Shown piece by piece: positions 34,614 to 42,001 of a DNA stretch of 64,000 bases; the first letter of the stretch is position 1; every line of letters starts with the position of its first letter. Below the pieces are notes generated by a model. That model saw nothing but the letters and a program-made list of their open reading frames with translations, did no database searches and was not told the origin of the DNA. Made by a program: the position numbers and the translations under genes. This DNA is from Microvenator marinus (GTDB taxonomy: Bacteria; Myxococcota_A; Bradymonadia; Bradymonadales; Bradymonadaceae), in NCBI RefSeq assembly GCF_007993755.1, contig NZ_CP042467.1:1836001-1900000 (forward strand), in the 5' to 3' direction.

Positions 34614-34910
34614 CTACTCCAAGTCGAAGTGATCGAGCTTGAGCGCCACGGAATTCTCTTTCAAAATCCGCTCGGTGGTCTCATCGATGCCAACGGGCTG
34701 CTCAGCGTGAATCTCCAAAGTTATAGTGAGGTCTTCCCAGTGGGCCATGTGACTCACGATTTCTTCAGCGATCTTCTGAACGGATGAACTCAGCTTCAAC
34801 GGGTCGAGCTTTATCGAGCCATGATAGGCCTGAGGGCGGCGTGAGGAGGGGGTTGGCGGGGTTGGAGGAAATACATCCCCAGTATCAGGATCGCTGCCAC
34901 TACCGATCGT
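34614..34910 (-). pseudogene. C-terminal remnant of a DUF499 / Swt1-type ATPase
   Basis: The open frame has no ATG. It begins after a stop at 34911-34913 and reads GSGSDPDTGDVFPPTPPTPS, RRPQAYHGSIKLDPLKLSSS, VQKIAEEIVSHM, LTITLEIHAEQP, ILKENSVALKLDHFDLE. A Pro-rich linker, then hGS-LDP, IAEE and TLEI-A-P...EN-LK-FE is what I recall as the extreme C-terminus of DUF499 (COG1483, PglY/Swt1-type) ATPases, which are about 1000 residues long. Only about 98 codons remain. The remnant overlaps the AlbA_2 fragment in another frame, which marks a deletion scar near 34910-34925. The stop lies 2 bases before the next gene. Confidence 0.55.
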
Positions 34911-35143
34911 TCAACAACGTCCAGCTTGTCCAGTGGAATGCCCACTACCGTCTTGAGCTTGTCGTCGACTCCAAGAACGAAAGTACCACTTCCGGTGTTG
35001 GCCATGGCCGCAAATTCGTCTGCCATGCTGTGGCGATGGGGATCCGCGACCTGGTCTCCTCGAAATCTCAGGTCTTGGAGTTCGAGTGATGAGTCTTCCC
35101 CTAAACGAATTCTCTTCAGAAGATCGATTGTTGACTCATCCAT
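34811..35143 (-). pseudogene. AlbA_2 (Schlafen-type) domain protein, 3'-truncated
   Basis: The first 75 residues (IRLGEDSSLELQDLRFRG; DPHRHSMADEFAAMANTGSG; FVLGVDDKLKTVVGIPLDKL) are a good AlbA_2 N-terminus, found in putative DNA-binding, ATP-dependent or Schlafen-like proteins in defence and accessory loci. Homology stops after LDKLD, where family members go on for 100 residues or more. The remaining 35 residues are read in the wrong frame of the DUF499 fragment. It is probably not functional, although the AlbA_2 core itself is nearly complete. Confidence 0.6.
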
Positions 35144-35179
35144 TTCTGGGGCCCTGTCGCGAATCGCCGACCAAGGTGT

Positions 35180-37006
35180 TTACTGGGCGAGGCAGATTCC
35201 TGGTGCACTTGGCGTGCCGGAGCAAACGCCGGTGCAGCAATCGAAGTTGTCTACGCAGGCGACCTCAACTGGGCGGCACTCTGCCACGCAGACTCCTGCC
35301 TGACATGAGCCGTTGCAGCAATCAGCGTCCGTGGAGCAGTTTTGGTCGAGGAGTTGGCAACCTGGGCAGCCTTCGTCGATCTGGTCATCGCAATCGTTAT
35401 CGATTCCGTCGCAGATTTCTGGGCGGCAACCACCGCAGCCTTCATCGATTTCGCCATCACAATCGTTGTCTTGGAAGTCACAGCTCTCTTCCTGAGGCAC
35501 GCAGGCGTCAGGCTGAGTACACGTAATATCCACGATGATCTCGATTTGGCTTGGGTCTGGTGCCTGCTGGATTTGCTGGCAAGCACTACCGTGGAAGTTG
35601 ATGAGGCGTGCAAACCGGTCAAACGTAAAGCCATCTGCCGCGCTCTGAGAAATCGTGTTGCCGTTCAGCTTCACGAAGACCTGGTCCATATCAGGTGGAA
35701 CCTGGTCGAGCTGGTAGGTGCACGAAACAGACTGCTGGGTGATGCTCGTGATCGCAGCTTGGAGCTGGGCTGGGTCGTTTGCCGTGTAGAACCTATTTGG
35801 ACCAGGTGCATCGGTACCGCCTGCGGCTGCAATGGCGTCCAAATTGGCTGGGTTTGCACCGGAGATGAAGCCCACCACGTACACCGGAAGGCCGGCCTGG
35901 CGCAGGTCTTCAGCTGCCGCCACTGCCTCTTGTTGACCAATCGCAAACGAGTTTGTTGGAGTGCCACCACCTTCGCAAACCACGTTCGGATTTCCGTCGG
36001 TCACAAGAATCACAGCCTTAGGTCGCCTGGAATCGAACGGGTCGTTTGAGTCGTTGAGATAGCCCTGAACCAAGATTTGCTTGAGCGCGTATCCGGTGGG
36101 CGTGTCTCCCAGCGCGTTGATCGAGTTCACCGCGTTGCGAATCGCCGTAGGCGTGTTCGACTCGACGTCGAGCCAATGGCGAGTGGTGCAGGTTGCGGGA
36201 GTGGTGGTCTGGAATGGAAACTGACCAAGGCCAATACGAGTTGAGTTTCCAAGGTTATCCGCCACGTTTTCGATCGCGGTTTTGGCAAGGTCTATAGGCC
36301 AAGGGCGAGGACGCGTCGAATCGAGTTGGTTGGCCATGGAGCCCGACGCATCGAGCATCACGTAAATCGAAGGCTCAATCGTCTGGACGTTGGCCCGGAA
36401 AGTCTGTGAGTAGCAAATATCGCCGGTGTAGTTCGGGTCGCATTTATCGCCGACGCCATTGCCGTCTTCGTCTGCCTGGTTCGGATTGACATCGTTCGGG
36501 CAGTTATCACACGCGTCACCCACACCGTCGCGGTCTGCATCGGCCTGGTTCGCGTTGGGCGTGTTCGGGCAGTTGTCCGAGATATCTGGACGCCCGTCAC
36601 CATCAGTGTCTTGATCGGTATCGTAGAAGTCCTCGTCCTGACATGCGTCACCAATACCGTTGCCGTCCGTATCAGCCTGGTCAACGTTGGCCGTAAATCG
36701 GCAGTTATCACACGCATCACCCACGCCGTCGGAATCCGCATCCTCTTGATTCGGGTTGTAGACGTTCGCGCAGTTGTCGAAGCGGTCAATAACGCCATCA
36801 CCATCGGAGTCTGCCCAGTTGGCAGCCGGTGGCGTGTTGTTCTGCGGCCCATCTGGACCATTCGTCTGTGGTTCACACTCGCCGGAAACCGGGTTCACAG
36901 CTTGATTTGCAGGGCAACTCCCAACGTCTTGAAGGGTCACGTCGTCCGTACATGAGACGCTCAACAAGGCTACTAAAAGGAGTTTCGAGGCAAAAAGAGT
37001 TTTCAT
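35180..37006 (-). CDS. von Willebrand factor A lipoprotein with thrombospondin type 3 and MopE-like motifs
   Basis: 608 residues, secreted lipoprotein (lipobox LSVSC). Asp-rich thrombospondin type 3 calcium repeats (DSDGVGDACDNC, DRDGVGDACDNC; about 60-190) come first. A vWA domain follows with the MIDAS motif DASGSM, a threonine in GDTPTGYAL and VTDGNPN. The C-terminal part has MopE-like metal-binding motifs (CDFQDNDCDGEIDEGC, CDGIDNDCDDQIDEGC) and Cys-rich knots. Its likely role is surface adhesion or matrix binding, as usual for such mosaics in Myxococcota-type predators. The ATG at 37006 gives a clean lipoprotein signal; 100 further open codons upstream are noncoding and overlap the CYTH gene start. 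Confidence 0.88.
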   Translation of the reverse strand: MKTLFASKLLLVALLSVSCTDDVTLQDVGSCPANQAVNPVSGECEPQTNGPDGPQNNTPPAANWADSDGDGVIDRFDNCANVYNPNQEDADSDGVGDACDNCRFTANVDQADTDGNGIGDACQDEDFYDTDQDTDGDGRPDISDNCPNTPNANQADADRDGVGDACDNCPNDVNPNQADEDGNGVGDKCDPNYTGDICYSQTFRANVQTIEPSIYVMLDASGSMANQLDSTRPRPWPIDLAKTAIENVADNLGNSTRIGLGQFPFQTTTPATCTTRHWLDVESNTPTAIRNAVNSINALGDTPTGYALKQILVQGYLNDSNDPFDSRRPKAVILVTDGNPNVVCEGGGTPTNSFAIGQQEAVAAAEDLRQAGLPVYVVGFISGANPANLDAIAAAGGTDAPGPNRFYTANDPAQLQAAITSITQQSVSCTYQLDQVPPDMDQVFVKLNGNTISQSAADGFTFDRFARLINFHGSACQQIQQAPDPSQIEIIVDITCTQPDACVPQEESCDFQDNDCDGEIDEGCGGCRPEICDGIDNDCDDQIDEGCPGCQLLDQNCSTDADCCNGSCQAGVCVAECRPVEVACVDNFDCCTGVCSGTPSAPGICLAQ

Positions 37007-37177
37007 CGTTGATATCCGTCGGTGGTGGTTACTTCTTTCGACCAGACTGAAGTGCGCTTCTGGGCGCCCGACCAATGATAGTGCAAAGGCGGTGCCAGAT
37101 ACGGGATGACCTGATTGCACCAAGTTAAGAGCGAAGCCAAGCGCAAAGTGGGGTCTAGAGGTCCCAACTTCGGTCCA

Positions 37178-37202
37178 GGTGGCGGCAAGAGTTGTTGCCA
37201 CC
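37178..37202 (+). promoter_or_regulatory. Stem-loop in the leader of the CYTH gene
   Basis: GGTGGCGGCAA (37178-37188), three bases (GAG), then TTGTTGCCACC (37192-37202). As RNA of the plus strand this gives an 11-bp stem with two G-U pairs; in the minus-strand RNA those pairs would be A-C mismatches. It lies 68 bases before the GTG start at 37271. No T-run follows. Confidence 0.35.
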
Positions 37203-37270
37203 GGCGAGATTGAAGTTGCATCGTACCGGTCTTCTTGGAAGATTAGGCGCTTCAGAACTCGGGAGCGTGT

Positions 37271-37741
37271 GTGAAAGAGATCGAACGAAAATTCCTCGTA
37301 GACCACAACTCGGATTGGCGCGCTGAAGCCGTCGAGAGCAAGCAGATTTCGCAGGGATATATACCCACGCTTCCAGGAGCGACCGTGCGCGTCAGGGTCA
37401 AAGGAGAAGCCGGATTTCTAACCATCAAAGGCCCCACCAAAGGCATCTCGCGCTCCGAGTTTGAGTACTCCATTCCAGCCGAGGATGCCCGAGAGATGCT
37501 CGAAACTCTCTGTCAGGGTCGGGCGATTCATAAAATCCGGCACGTCATTCACCACGGCGGGCACGAGTGGACCGTAGACGAATTCCTGGGCGACCACGAC
37601 GGGCTCTTGTTGGCTGAGATCGAGCTGGGCTCAGAAGATGAGGCGTTTGACTTACCTAAATGGGCGACGCGTGAAGTTTCTCACGATTCCCGCTATTTTA
37701 ATTCCAACCTTATCGGGGCCGAAACCCCACCCACGGTTTAG
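37271..37741 (+). CDS. CYTH-domain protein (inorganic triphosphatase / class IV cyclase-like)
   Basis: 156 residues. The N-terminal signature EIERKFLV and the alternating basic/acidic strands of the triphosphate tunnel (RVRVKGEAGFLTIKGP, SRSEFEYSIP, EWTVDEFLG, LAEIELGSEDE) identify a CYTH (triphosphate tunnel metalloenzyme) protein of the short bacterial type. Most such proteins hydrolyse tripolyphosphate, and some make cAMP; substrate not readable here. Translation starts at GTG (37271). The next gene begins 3 bases after the stop. The divergent vWA gene starts 264 bases upstream. Confidence 0.92.
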   Translation: MKEIERKFLVDHNSDWRAEAVESKQISQGYIPTLPGATVRVRVKGEAGFLTIKGPTKGISRSEFEYSIPAEDAREMLETLCQGRAIHKIRHVIHHGGHEWTVDEFLGDHDGLLLAEIELGSEDEAFDLPKWATREVSHDSRYFNSNLIGAETPPTV

Positions 37742-37744
37742 ACT

Positions 37745-38857
37745 ATGAAGTACCTGGCATTTTTGATCTTCGCGCTTGTCGGCTGTTCAGATGACCCTGA
37801 GTTGGCGCCGTCCACTCCGCCCAATAACGACAACAACGAACCCGTTCAGGACATGGGCATGCCGGACCAGACTGACGACCCGGATTCTGACGTGTTTCCG
37901 GACCCCGACCCGGATCCGATCCTTGATGGTACGCCGCTGCCGGACGAACGCGACTACACCGGCGAGCTGCCGGAAAGGCCGGAAACCGAGGTATCGGCAG
38001 CGCTCTACGATATCGGCGTCGCCTATTGTGAACGTATGATCGAGTGCCGTACCACCGCGGAGACCGTGCGATTCGCCACCGGCAAGGGAATCACCAATGT
38101 AGGGCTCTGCGTAGAAGCCTTTATGGCGCGCCATGCGGCTCCCCATTACGAGAGTTCGGTGGCGGATGGCGTCACCTTCAACGCCACCGCCGTAGCGGCG
38201 TGTCAGACGGCTCTCGGACAGTATTCATGCACGGAGCTCTTACCAGCGTGGGAGGCTCCAGATAATTTTGTGACTACCTGTCAGGACGTCTTCGCTGGGA
38301 CGGGTGCTCAGGGGACCACATGTGGTTCTTCGGCGGATTGCGCCGCCTCGCACTATTGCGACCGGAGCCTCGCGAATGGATGCCTTGGGCAATGCGAACC
38401 TATCATCGACTTCAGGTCGATTTGCGGCGGCACGCCTTGTGCCGAAGGTCAGATCTGCAACGAATCCGGGCAATGCTCAGACCCACCGGGCCAAGGCCAG
38501 CCATGCGGGGTTGAGGATATCTGTGCCACAAATCTTTTCTGCGATAACGACTCCATCTGCCAACCGATGACGCTGGGTTTCCAGGCCGGCCAGGCATGTG
38601 ATTACAGCACGAATGTCTGCGCGATGGGATTGGTGTGTGTCTTTGACCAGAGCGGCCGAAGCGCGTGTATCGAACCCACCGATGACGGCGCGTGCTTGCT
38701 CGACGAGCTTCCCTCGGCCTGTATCGCCACTGCCCATTGTGTTGAGAACGATTGCAAAGCCAAGCACGATGCCGGGGCCTGCTCGTACGACCAAGAGTGC
38801 ACCAGCGGCTGGTGTGTCAACGGGACCTGCGTAGATCCAACCGAAAGCTGCCCCTAA
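37745..38857 (+). CDS. Cys-rich lipoprotein
   Basis: 370 residues with lipobox ALVGC after a short hydrophobic signal. An Asp/Pro-rich spacer (about 20-80) precedes a helical segment with paired cysteines (YCERMIECRTTAETV; CVEAFMARH) and then a tail of Cys modules about every 8-12 residues (GTTCGSSADCAASHYC, CGGTPCAEGQICNESGQC, CSYDQECTSGWCVNGTC). Such Dickkopf/EGF-like Cys arrays are frequent in surface lipoproteins of Myxococcota and Bradymonadales; the function is unknown. It is probably cotranscribed with the CYTH gene. Confidence 0.8.
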   Translation: MKYLAFLIFALVGCSDDPELAPSTPPNNDNNEPVQDMGMPDQTDDPDSDVFPDPDPDPILDGTPLPDERDYTGELPERPETEVSAALYDIGVAYCERMIECRTTAETVRFATGKGITNVGLCVEAFMARHAAPHYESSVADGVTFNATAVAACQTALGQYSCTELLPAWEAPDNFVTTCQDVFAGTGAQGTTCGSSADCAASHYCDRSLANGCLGQCEPIIDFRSICGGTPCAEGQICNESGQCSDPPGQGQPCGVEDICATNLFCDNDSICQPMTLGFQAGQACDYSTNVCAMGLVCVFDQSGRSACIEPTDDGACLLDELPSACIATAHCVENDCKAKHDAGACSYDQECTSGWCVNGTCVDPTESCP

Positions 38858-38872
38858 TCTTTAAAAAACAAC

Positions 38873-39808
38873 TCAGGGGATGGTGATCTCAAACGCATCA
38901 AACCCAGCCTCTTGGAGGGCGCGAACCACCTCGTCAGGCGATTCCGGGGCGAGTGCAAACATGCAACCGCCTCCTCCTGCGCCCGTGAGTTTTGCGCCGA
39001 GTGCACCCGCGGCGCGCGCGATATGACAAGCGCGATCGAGTCCAGGCGTGCTCACACCCATCGAGACGAGGAGCCCATGGTTGACGTTCATCAGCTCGCC
39101 AACCGTGCCCCAATCGCCCTTGGCGAGCGCCGTGCGAGCGTCTGCGACGACCTCGCCAACCAGCTCGTCAATGCGTGAGGCGATCTTCGGGTGAGCGTCG
39201 TGGAAACGTCCTACGCCTTCAACCAGTGAAGCCGTGGATGGCGCAGGCCCTGTCTCAGTCACGACCACGGACACGGGCTCAACCCAGAGAGCCTCAATTG
39301 AGGCTGGAGTTCCGCGTGTGTACTGAAAGATGCCGCCACCGAGTGCCGCAGCCTGGTCAATGCCCGATGGATTTCCATGAAAAATCGACTCGGTTCGTGC
39401 CACGATGGCCTCCACTTCCGTGGTGGCCATGGGTTTTCCGACAAACTGAGTGAGGGCTCGTGCTGCAGCCACAGACATGGCGGCACTGCTTCCAAGACCT
39501 GCACCGATCGGCACGTCTATCGTGACGTGCACGCCGATTGGACCTTCCAACTCCAGAATATCCAGCATGGCTTGATAAGCCTGCTCTAGAGGTGATCCAT
39601 CAGCTTTAGGTTCGACCTCAGCGTGAACCGCGCCGGTCCGCCCATTGACGATCGAGAGACTCGCCTTTTCGGCCATGCGCACCAAAGCGGTCGCGCCACG
39701 CGGAAGACCCGCCACTATCGCAGGTTGACCCCAAACCACGGCATGCTCTCCGAAGAGGATGAGCTTGCCACAGCCTTGTCCAACAAGCCGCCGCGTGGTG
39801 TCCATCAT
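38873..39808 (-). CDS. mvk: Mevalonate kinase (GHMP kinase)
   Basis: Phosphorylates mevalonate in the mevalonate isoprenoid pathway. 311 residues. GHMP motifs: CGKLILFGEHAVVWGQPAI (motif 1 with catalytic-region Glu-His), PIGAGLGSSAAMSVAAAR (ATP loop) and LTGAGGGGCMF (motif 3). FGEHAVV and the length point to mevalonate kinase rather than phosphomevalonate or galactokinase. The first ATG overlaps the stop of the macro-domain gene (TAATG), so translation is coupled. Neither the other mevalonate enzymes nor HMG-CoA reductase is encoded in the window. Confidence 0.9.
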   Translation of the reverse strand: MMDTTRRLVGQGCGKLILFGEHAVVWGQPAIVAGLPRGATALVRMAEKASLSIVNGRTGAVHAEVEPKADGSPLEQAYQAMLDILELEGPIGVHVTIDVPIGAGLGSSAAMSVAAARALTQFVGKPMATTEVEAIVARTESIFHGNPSGIDQAAALGGGIFQYTRGTPASIEALWVEPVSVVVTETGPAPSTASLVEGVGRFHDAHPKIASRIDELVGEVVADARTALAKGDWGTVGELMNVNHGLLVSMGVSTPGLDRACHIARAAGALGAKLTGAGGGGCMFALAPESPDEVVRALQEAGFDAFEITIP

Positions 39809-40410
39809 TAGCCGATCCAGGACGTTGCGGCTTTGACTTCAAGTCGGATGCTCGGAGGCACACTCTCGAGCCGTGCTTCCACATACTCTTTGACGGCGTT
39901 GAACTCGGTCTCGTTGTAGAGGCAGAGCACCACGTGACGGAGCGACTCACTGCGTGGAAGCTCTTCGAGGGTAATCTTCCAAAAGATTTGGATGAAATCA
40001 GTGAGAGGGAATTTGGCTACGCCCACTCCGAGTGCCGGGAACGCGATCTCGGAGATGTCCAAGGACTCAGCCTGATCATAGGTATTGAGCACTGCGTTGG
40101 TGATGAGCTTGCGGTCCACCTTCTTCTTTCCGACGAGCGAGACATGAAGCAGGTGCTTGCATGTGAGTTGGCCGCCGTCGGTCACAAGGATATGGCCCGG
40201 CTCCAAACGGTTTCCTGGAAGTGCTGTGCGCGCCGTGTGAAGCTGCTGCTGGAAGAAAGGACCGGCACGTCGAGCGATGAGCTCGCTGACGCCGCTACCA
40301 AGAATCAGCCCGGTATTCGAAGGGTTAACGATGGCCCCGTCCTTCAGTTGAAGGAGCGAGATGTCGCCAAAGGTAATCGTAAATGCATGCGTTGGTGCCT
40401 GCTCTGTCAT
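39808..40410 (-). CDS. Macro-domain protein
   Basis: 200 residues. The first 160 read as a macro domain: GDISLLQLKDGAIVNPSNTG (binding-loop Asp and Asn), LGSGVSELIARRAG and IAFPALGVGVAKFPL. Such domains bind or hydrolyse ADP-ribose derivatives. The last 40 residues are a helical tail with no match. The ATG at 40410 has GGAG six bases upstream. It is coupled to mevalonate kinase by a TAATG overlap, a partner I do not know for macro proteins. Possible activities are ADP-ribosyl hydrolase or metabolite repair; not determinable. Confidence 0.85.
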   Translation of the reverse strand: MTEQAPTHAFTITFGDISLLQLKDGAIVNPSNTGLILGSGVSELIARRAGPFFQQQLHTARTALPGNRLEPGHILVTDGGQLTCKHLLHVSLVGKKKVDRKLITNAVLNTYDQAESLDISEIAFPALGVGVAKFPLTDFIQIFWKITLEELPRSESLRHVVLCLYNETEFNAVKEYVEARLESVPPSIRLEVKAATSWIG

Positions 40411-40479
40411 TCTTATCTCCAAAATGAATTCAGGTGGCCTCTTTTATGCCACCCTTTTAAGTCCGGCAAGCGCCGAGTG

Positions 40480-41253
40480 TTAAGCCAATCCTCGCTTTAC
40501 CATTTCCTGTACTACAAAACTCGCCACGTCCGGGGCTGAGGTGCCAGGCCCAAAACCGGCGTCAAATCCCAACTCGAGCGCAAGCTCATGACTGATTCGC
40601 GGCCCACCCGCAACAATAATCAGTCTTTCGCGTATTCCTTCGGCCTCCAACATATCCACCAGTTCCGAGAGATTCTGAATATGTACGTCCTTCTGGGTCA
40701 CGACTTGAGAGACCAAAAGTGCGTCAGCCTTCTTCTCGACCGCGTGAGCAATAAGGTCCTCGTTAAGAACCTGCATCCCCAGATTATATGCGTTGATCAT
40801 CGGGTAGCGCTCTAGGCCATAGTCGCCATTATACCCCTTCATATTCATGATGGCGTCAATGCCTACAGAGTGCGCGTCGGTCCCGGTGCACGCCCCGAGA
40901 ATCGTGATCTTTCGGCCAATAGACTTTTCAATGAACTCGTTGATTTCTTTGAAGCTCCAACGCTGTGCTTCGACCTTGGCCACCTTGATCTCAGTGAAGT
41001 CGACCGAGCCCTGAAACTTGCCGTAGACGATGAAGTAGCTGTAGCCCTCGCCGAGATCCTTGGAGTGATAGACTCTCGGATCGTCGAGCCCCATCTTCCG
41101 CACAACTTGCCGCGCAGCCTCGAGCGCTTCAGGCCCGTGAGGCACCGGAAGCGTAAACGAGAGTTGAACCTCGCCATCGTCCAAGGTGTCGCCATAGGGG
41201 CGAACTGCTTTCAAATTGGGGGGTACAGCCGATGTTCGACCAACTTGACTCAT
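40480..41253 (-). CDS. KamE-like B12-binding protein (lysine 5,6-aminomutase beta-subunit type)
   Basis: 257 residues. The C-terminal Rossmann-like domain carries the base-off cobalamin motif DAHSVG within LGACTGTDAHSVGIDAIMNM, followed by KGYNGDYGLERYP, VVTQKDVHIQNLSELV and AGGPRISHELALELGFDAGF, which closely match KamE, the PLP/B12 subunit of lysine 5,6-aminomutase. The N-terminal part (about 1-110) corresponds to the OAM dimerisation domain. The start at 41253 has AAGGAG seven bases upstream. The alpha subunit KamD is not adjacent, so the partner is elsewhere or the protein has another role. A 22-base inverted repeat lies 46 bases upstream. Confidence 0.85.
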   Translation of the reverse strand: MSQVGRTSAVPPNLKAVRPYGDTLDDGEVQLSFTLPVPHGPEALEAARQVVRKMGLDDPRVYHSKDLGEGYSYFIVYGKFQGSVDFTEIKVAKVEAQRWSFKEINEFIEKSIGRKITILGACTGTDAHSVGIDAIMNMKGYNGDYGLERYPMINAYNLGMQVLNEDLIAHAVEKKADALLVSQVVTQKDVHIQNLSELVDMLEAEGIRERLIIVAGGPRISHELALELGFDAGFGPGTSAPDVASFVVQEMVKRGLA

Positions 41254-41298
41254 GACAAAACTCCTTGTGGAGACGCCCGTTCCATAACATTGCGCGAC

Positions 41299-41320
41299 TA
41301 CATTCGCATCCCCGAATGTA
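41299..41320. promoter_or_regulatory. Perfect 8-6-8 inverted repeat between kamE-like and yceI-like genes
   Basis: TACATTCG (41299-41306), six bases (CATCCC), CGAATGTA (41313-41320). It is 46 bases upstream of the KamE-like start and 150 bases upstream of the YceI start, in a 216-base divergent gap. The symmetry suits a dimeric repressor or activator. Confidence 0.4.
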
Positions 41321-41469
41321 CAGGTCCAACGGGCCGGCTTTGTTTCCCAGTGAAAACACTCATCTTCTATATGGCCACTATCGTTTCGTAACCTTTCTAG
41401 CTCGGCCAGCATCCTTAGGTCATAACAACGAGCCAATAGGGGCTCAATGACTCAACAAAGGGAGTTTAT

Positions 41470-41997
41470 ATGGCACACACACTTAATTTCGATAACTCGC
41501 ACTCGCGCATCGGTTTCACCGTCAAGCACATGATGTTTGCGAAGGTCAAAGGCTCATTCCAAGAGTGGACTGGCGATTTCACATACGACCCGTCAAATCC
41601 AGAGGCATCCAAGGTCAACGTCACCATTCAGGCGGCGAGCATCGAGACCGGCAATGGCGACCGTGACGCGCACCTTAAGTCTGGCGACTTCTTTGACGCC
41701 GAGAAGTTCCCGACTCTGAACTTCAAGTCGACCAAGTTCCAAAAGCAAGGAAACGCGCTCACCATCGAAGGAGAGCTCACGATCCGCGACGTGACCAAGC
41801 CAGTGACCATCACCGCTGAAGAAACCGGAACTGGCGTAGACCCATGGGGTAACAAGCGCATCGGTTTCGCAGGCTCAACGTCCATCAACCGTAAAGACTT
41901 CGGCCTGACCTGGAACCAGGCGCTTGAGGCAGGCGGTGTGCTCGTGGGCGAAAACGTGGACATCGACATTGAAGTCCAGACCGTGGTCGCCGGCTAA
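41470..41997 (+). CDS. YceI-family lipid-binding-type protein
   Basis: 175 residues. Typical YceI pattern: FDNSHSRIGFTVKHMMFAKV, GSFQEWTGDF, HLKSGDFFDAEKFPTLNFKS, GELTIRDVTKPV, FAGSTSINRKDFGLTWN. YceI lipocalin-like barrels bind polyisoprenoids. There is no signal peptide, which is common in cytosolic members of the family. GGGAG precedes the ATG. Its stop is 4 bases from the convergent amidase stop. Confidence 0.93.
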   Translation: MAHTLNFDNSHSRIGFTVKHMMFAKVKGSFQEWTGDFTYDPSNPEASKVNVTIQAASIETGNGDRDAHLKSGDFFDAEKFPTLNFKSTKFQKQGNALTIEGELTIRDVTKPVTITAEETGTGVDPWGNKRIGFAGSTSINRKDFGLTWNQALEAGGVLVGENVDIDIEVQTVVAG

Positions 41998-42001
41998 TTC
42001 T

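Noticed and set aside
35180-36800. Repeats in the vWA gene as a possible CRISPR or DNA repeat array
   Set aside because: They are degenerate codon-level repeats of thrombospondin type 3 and MopE-like motifs, with no constant repeat and spacer.
35342-36955. Long plus-strand frames opposite the vWA gene
   Set aside because: They are mirror frames caused by the Asp/Cys repeat composition of the minus-strand gene and have no start signals or domains.
37007-37306. 100-codon upstream extension of the vWA lipoprotein
   Set aside because: It would remove the lipoprotein signal peptide and overlaps the CYTH start; composition is random.
41254-41436. 61-codon upstream extension of the KamE-like protein
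   Set aside because: A strong AAGGAG precedes the ATG at 41253, and the extension would cover the operator-like palindrome.
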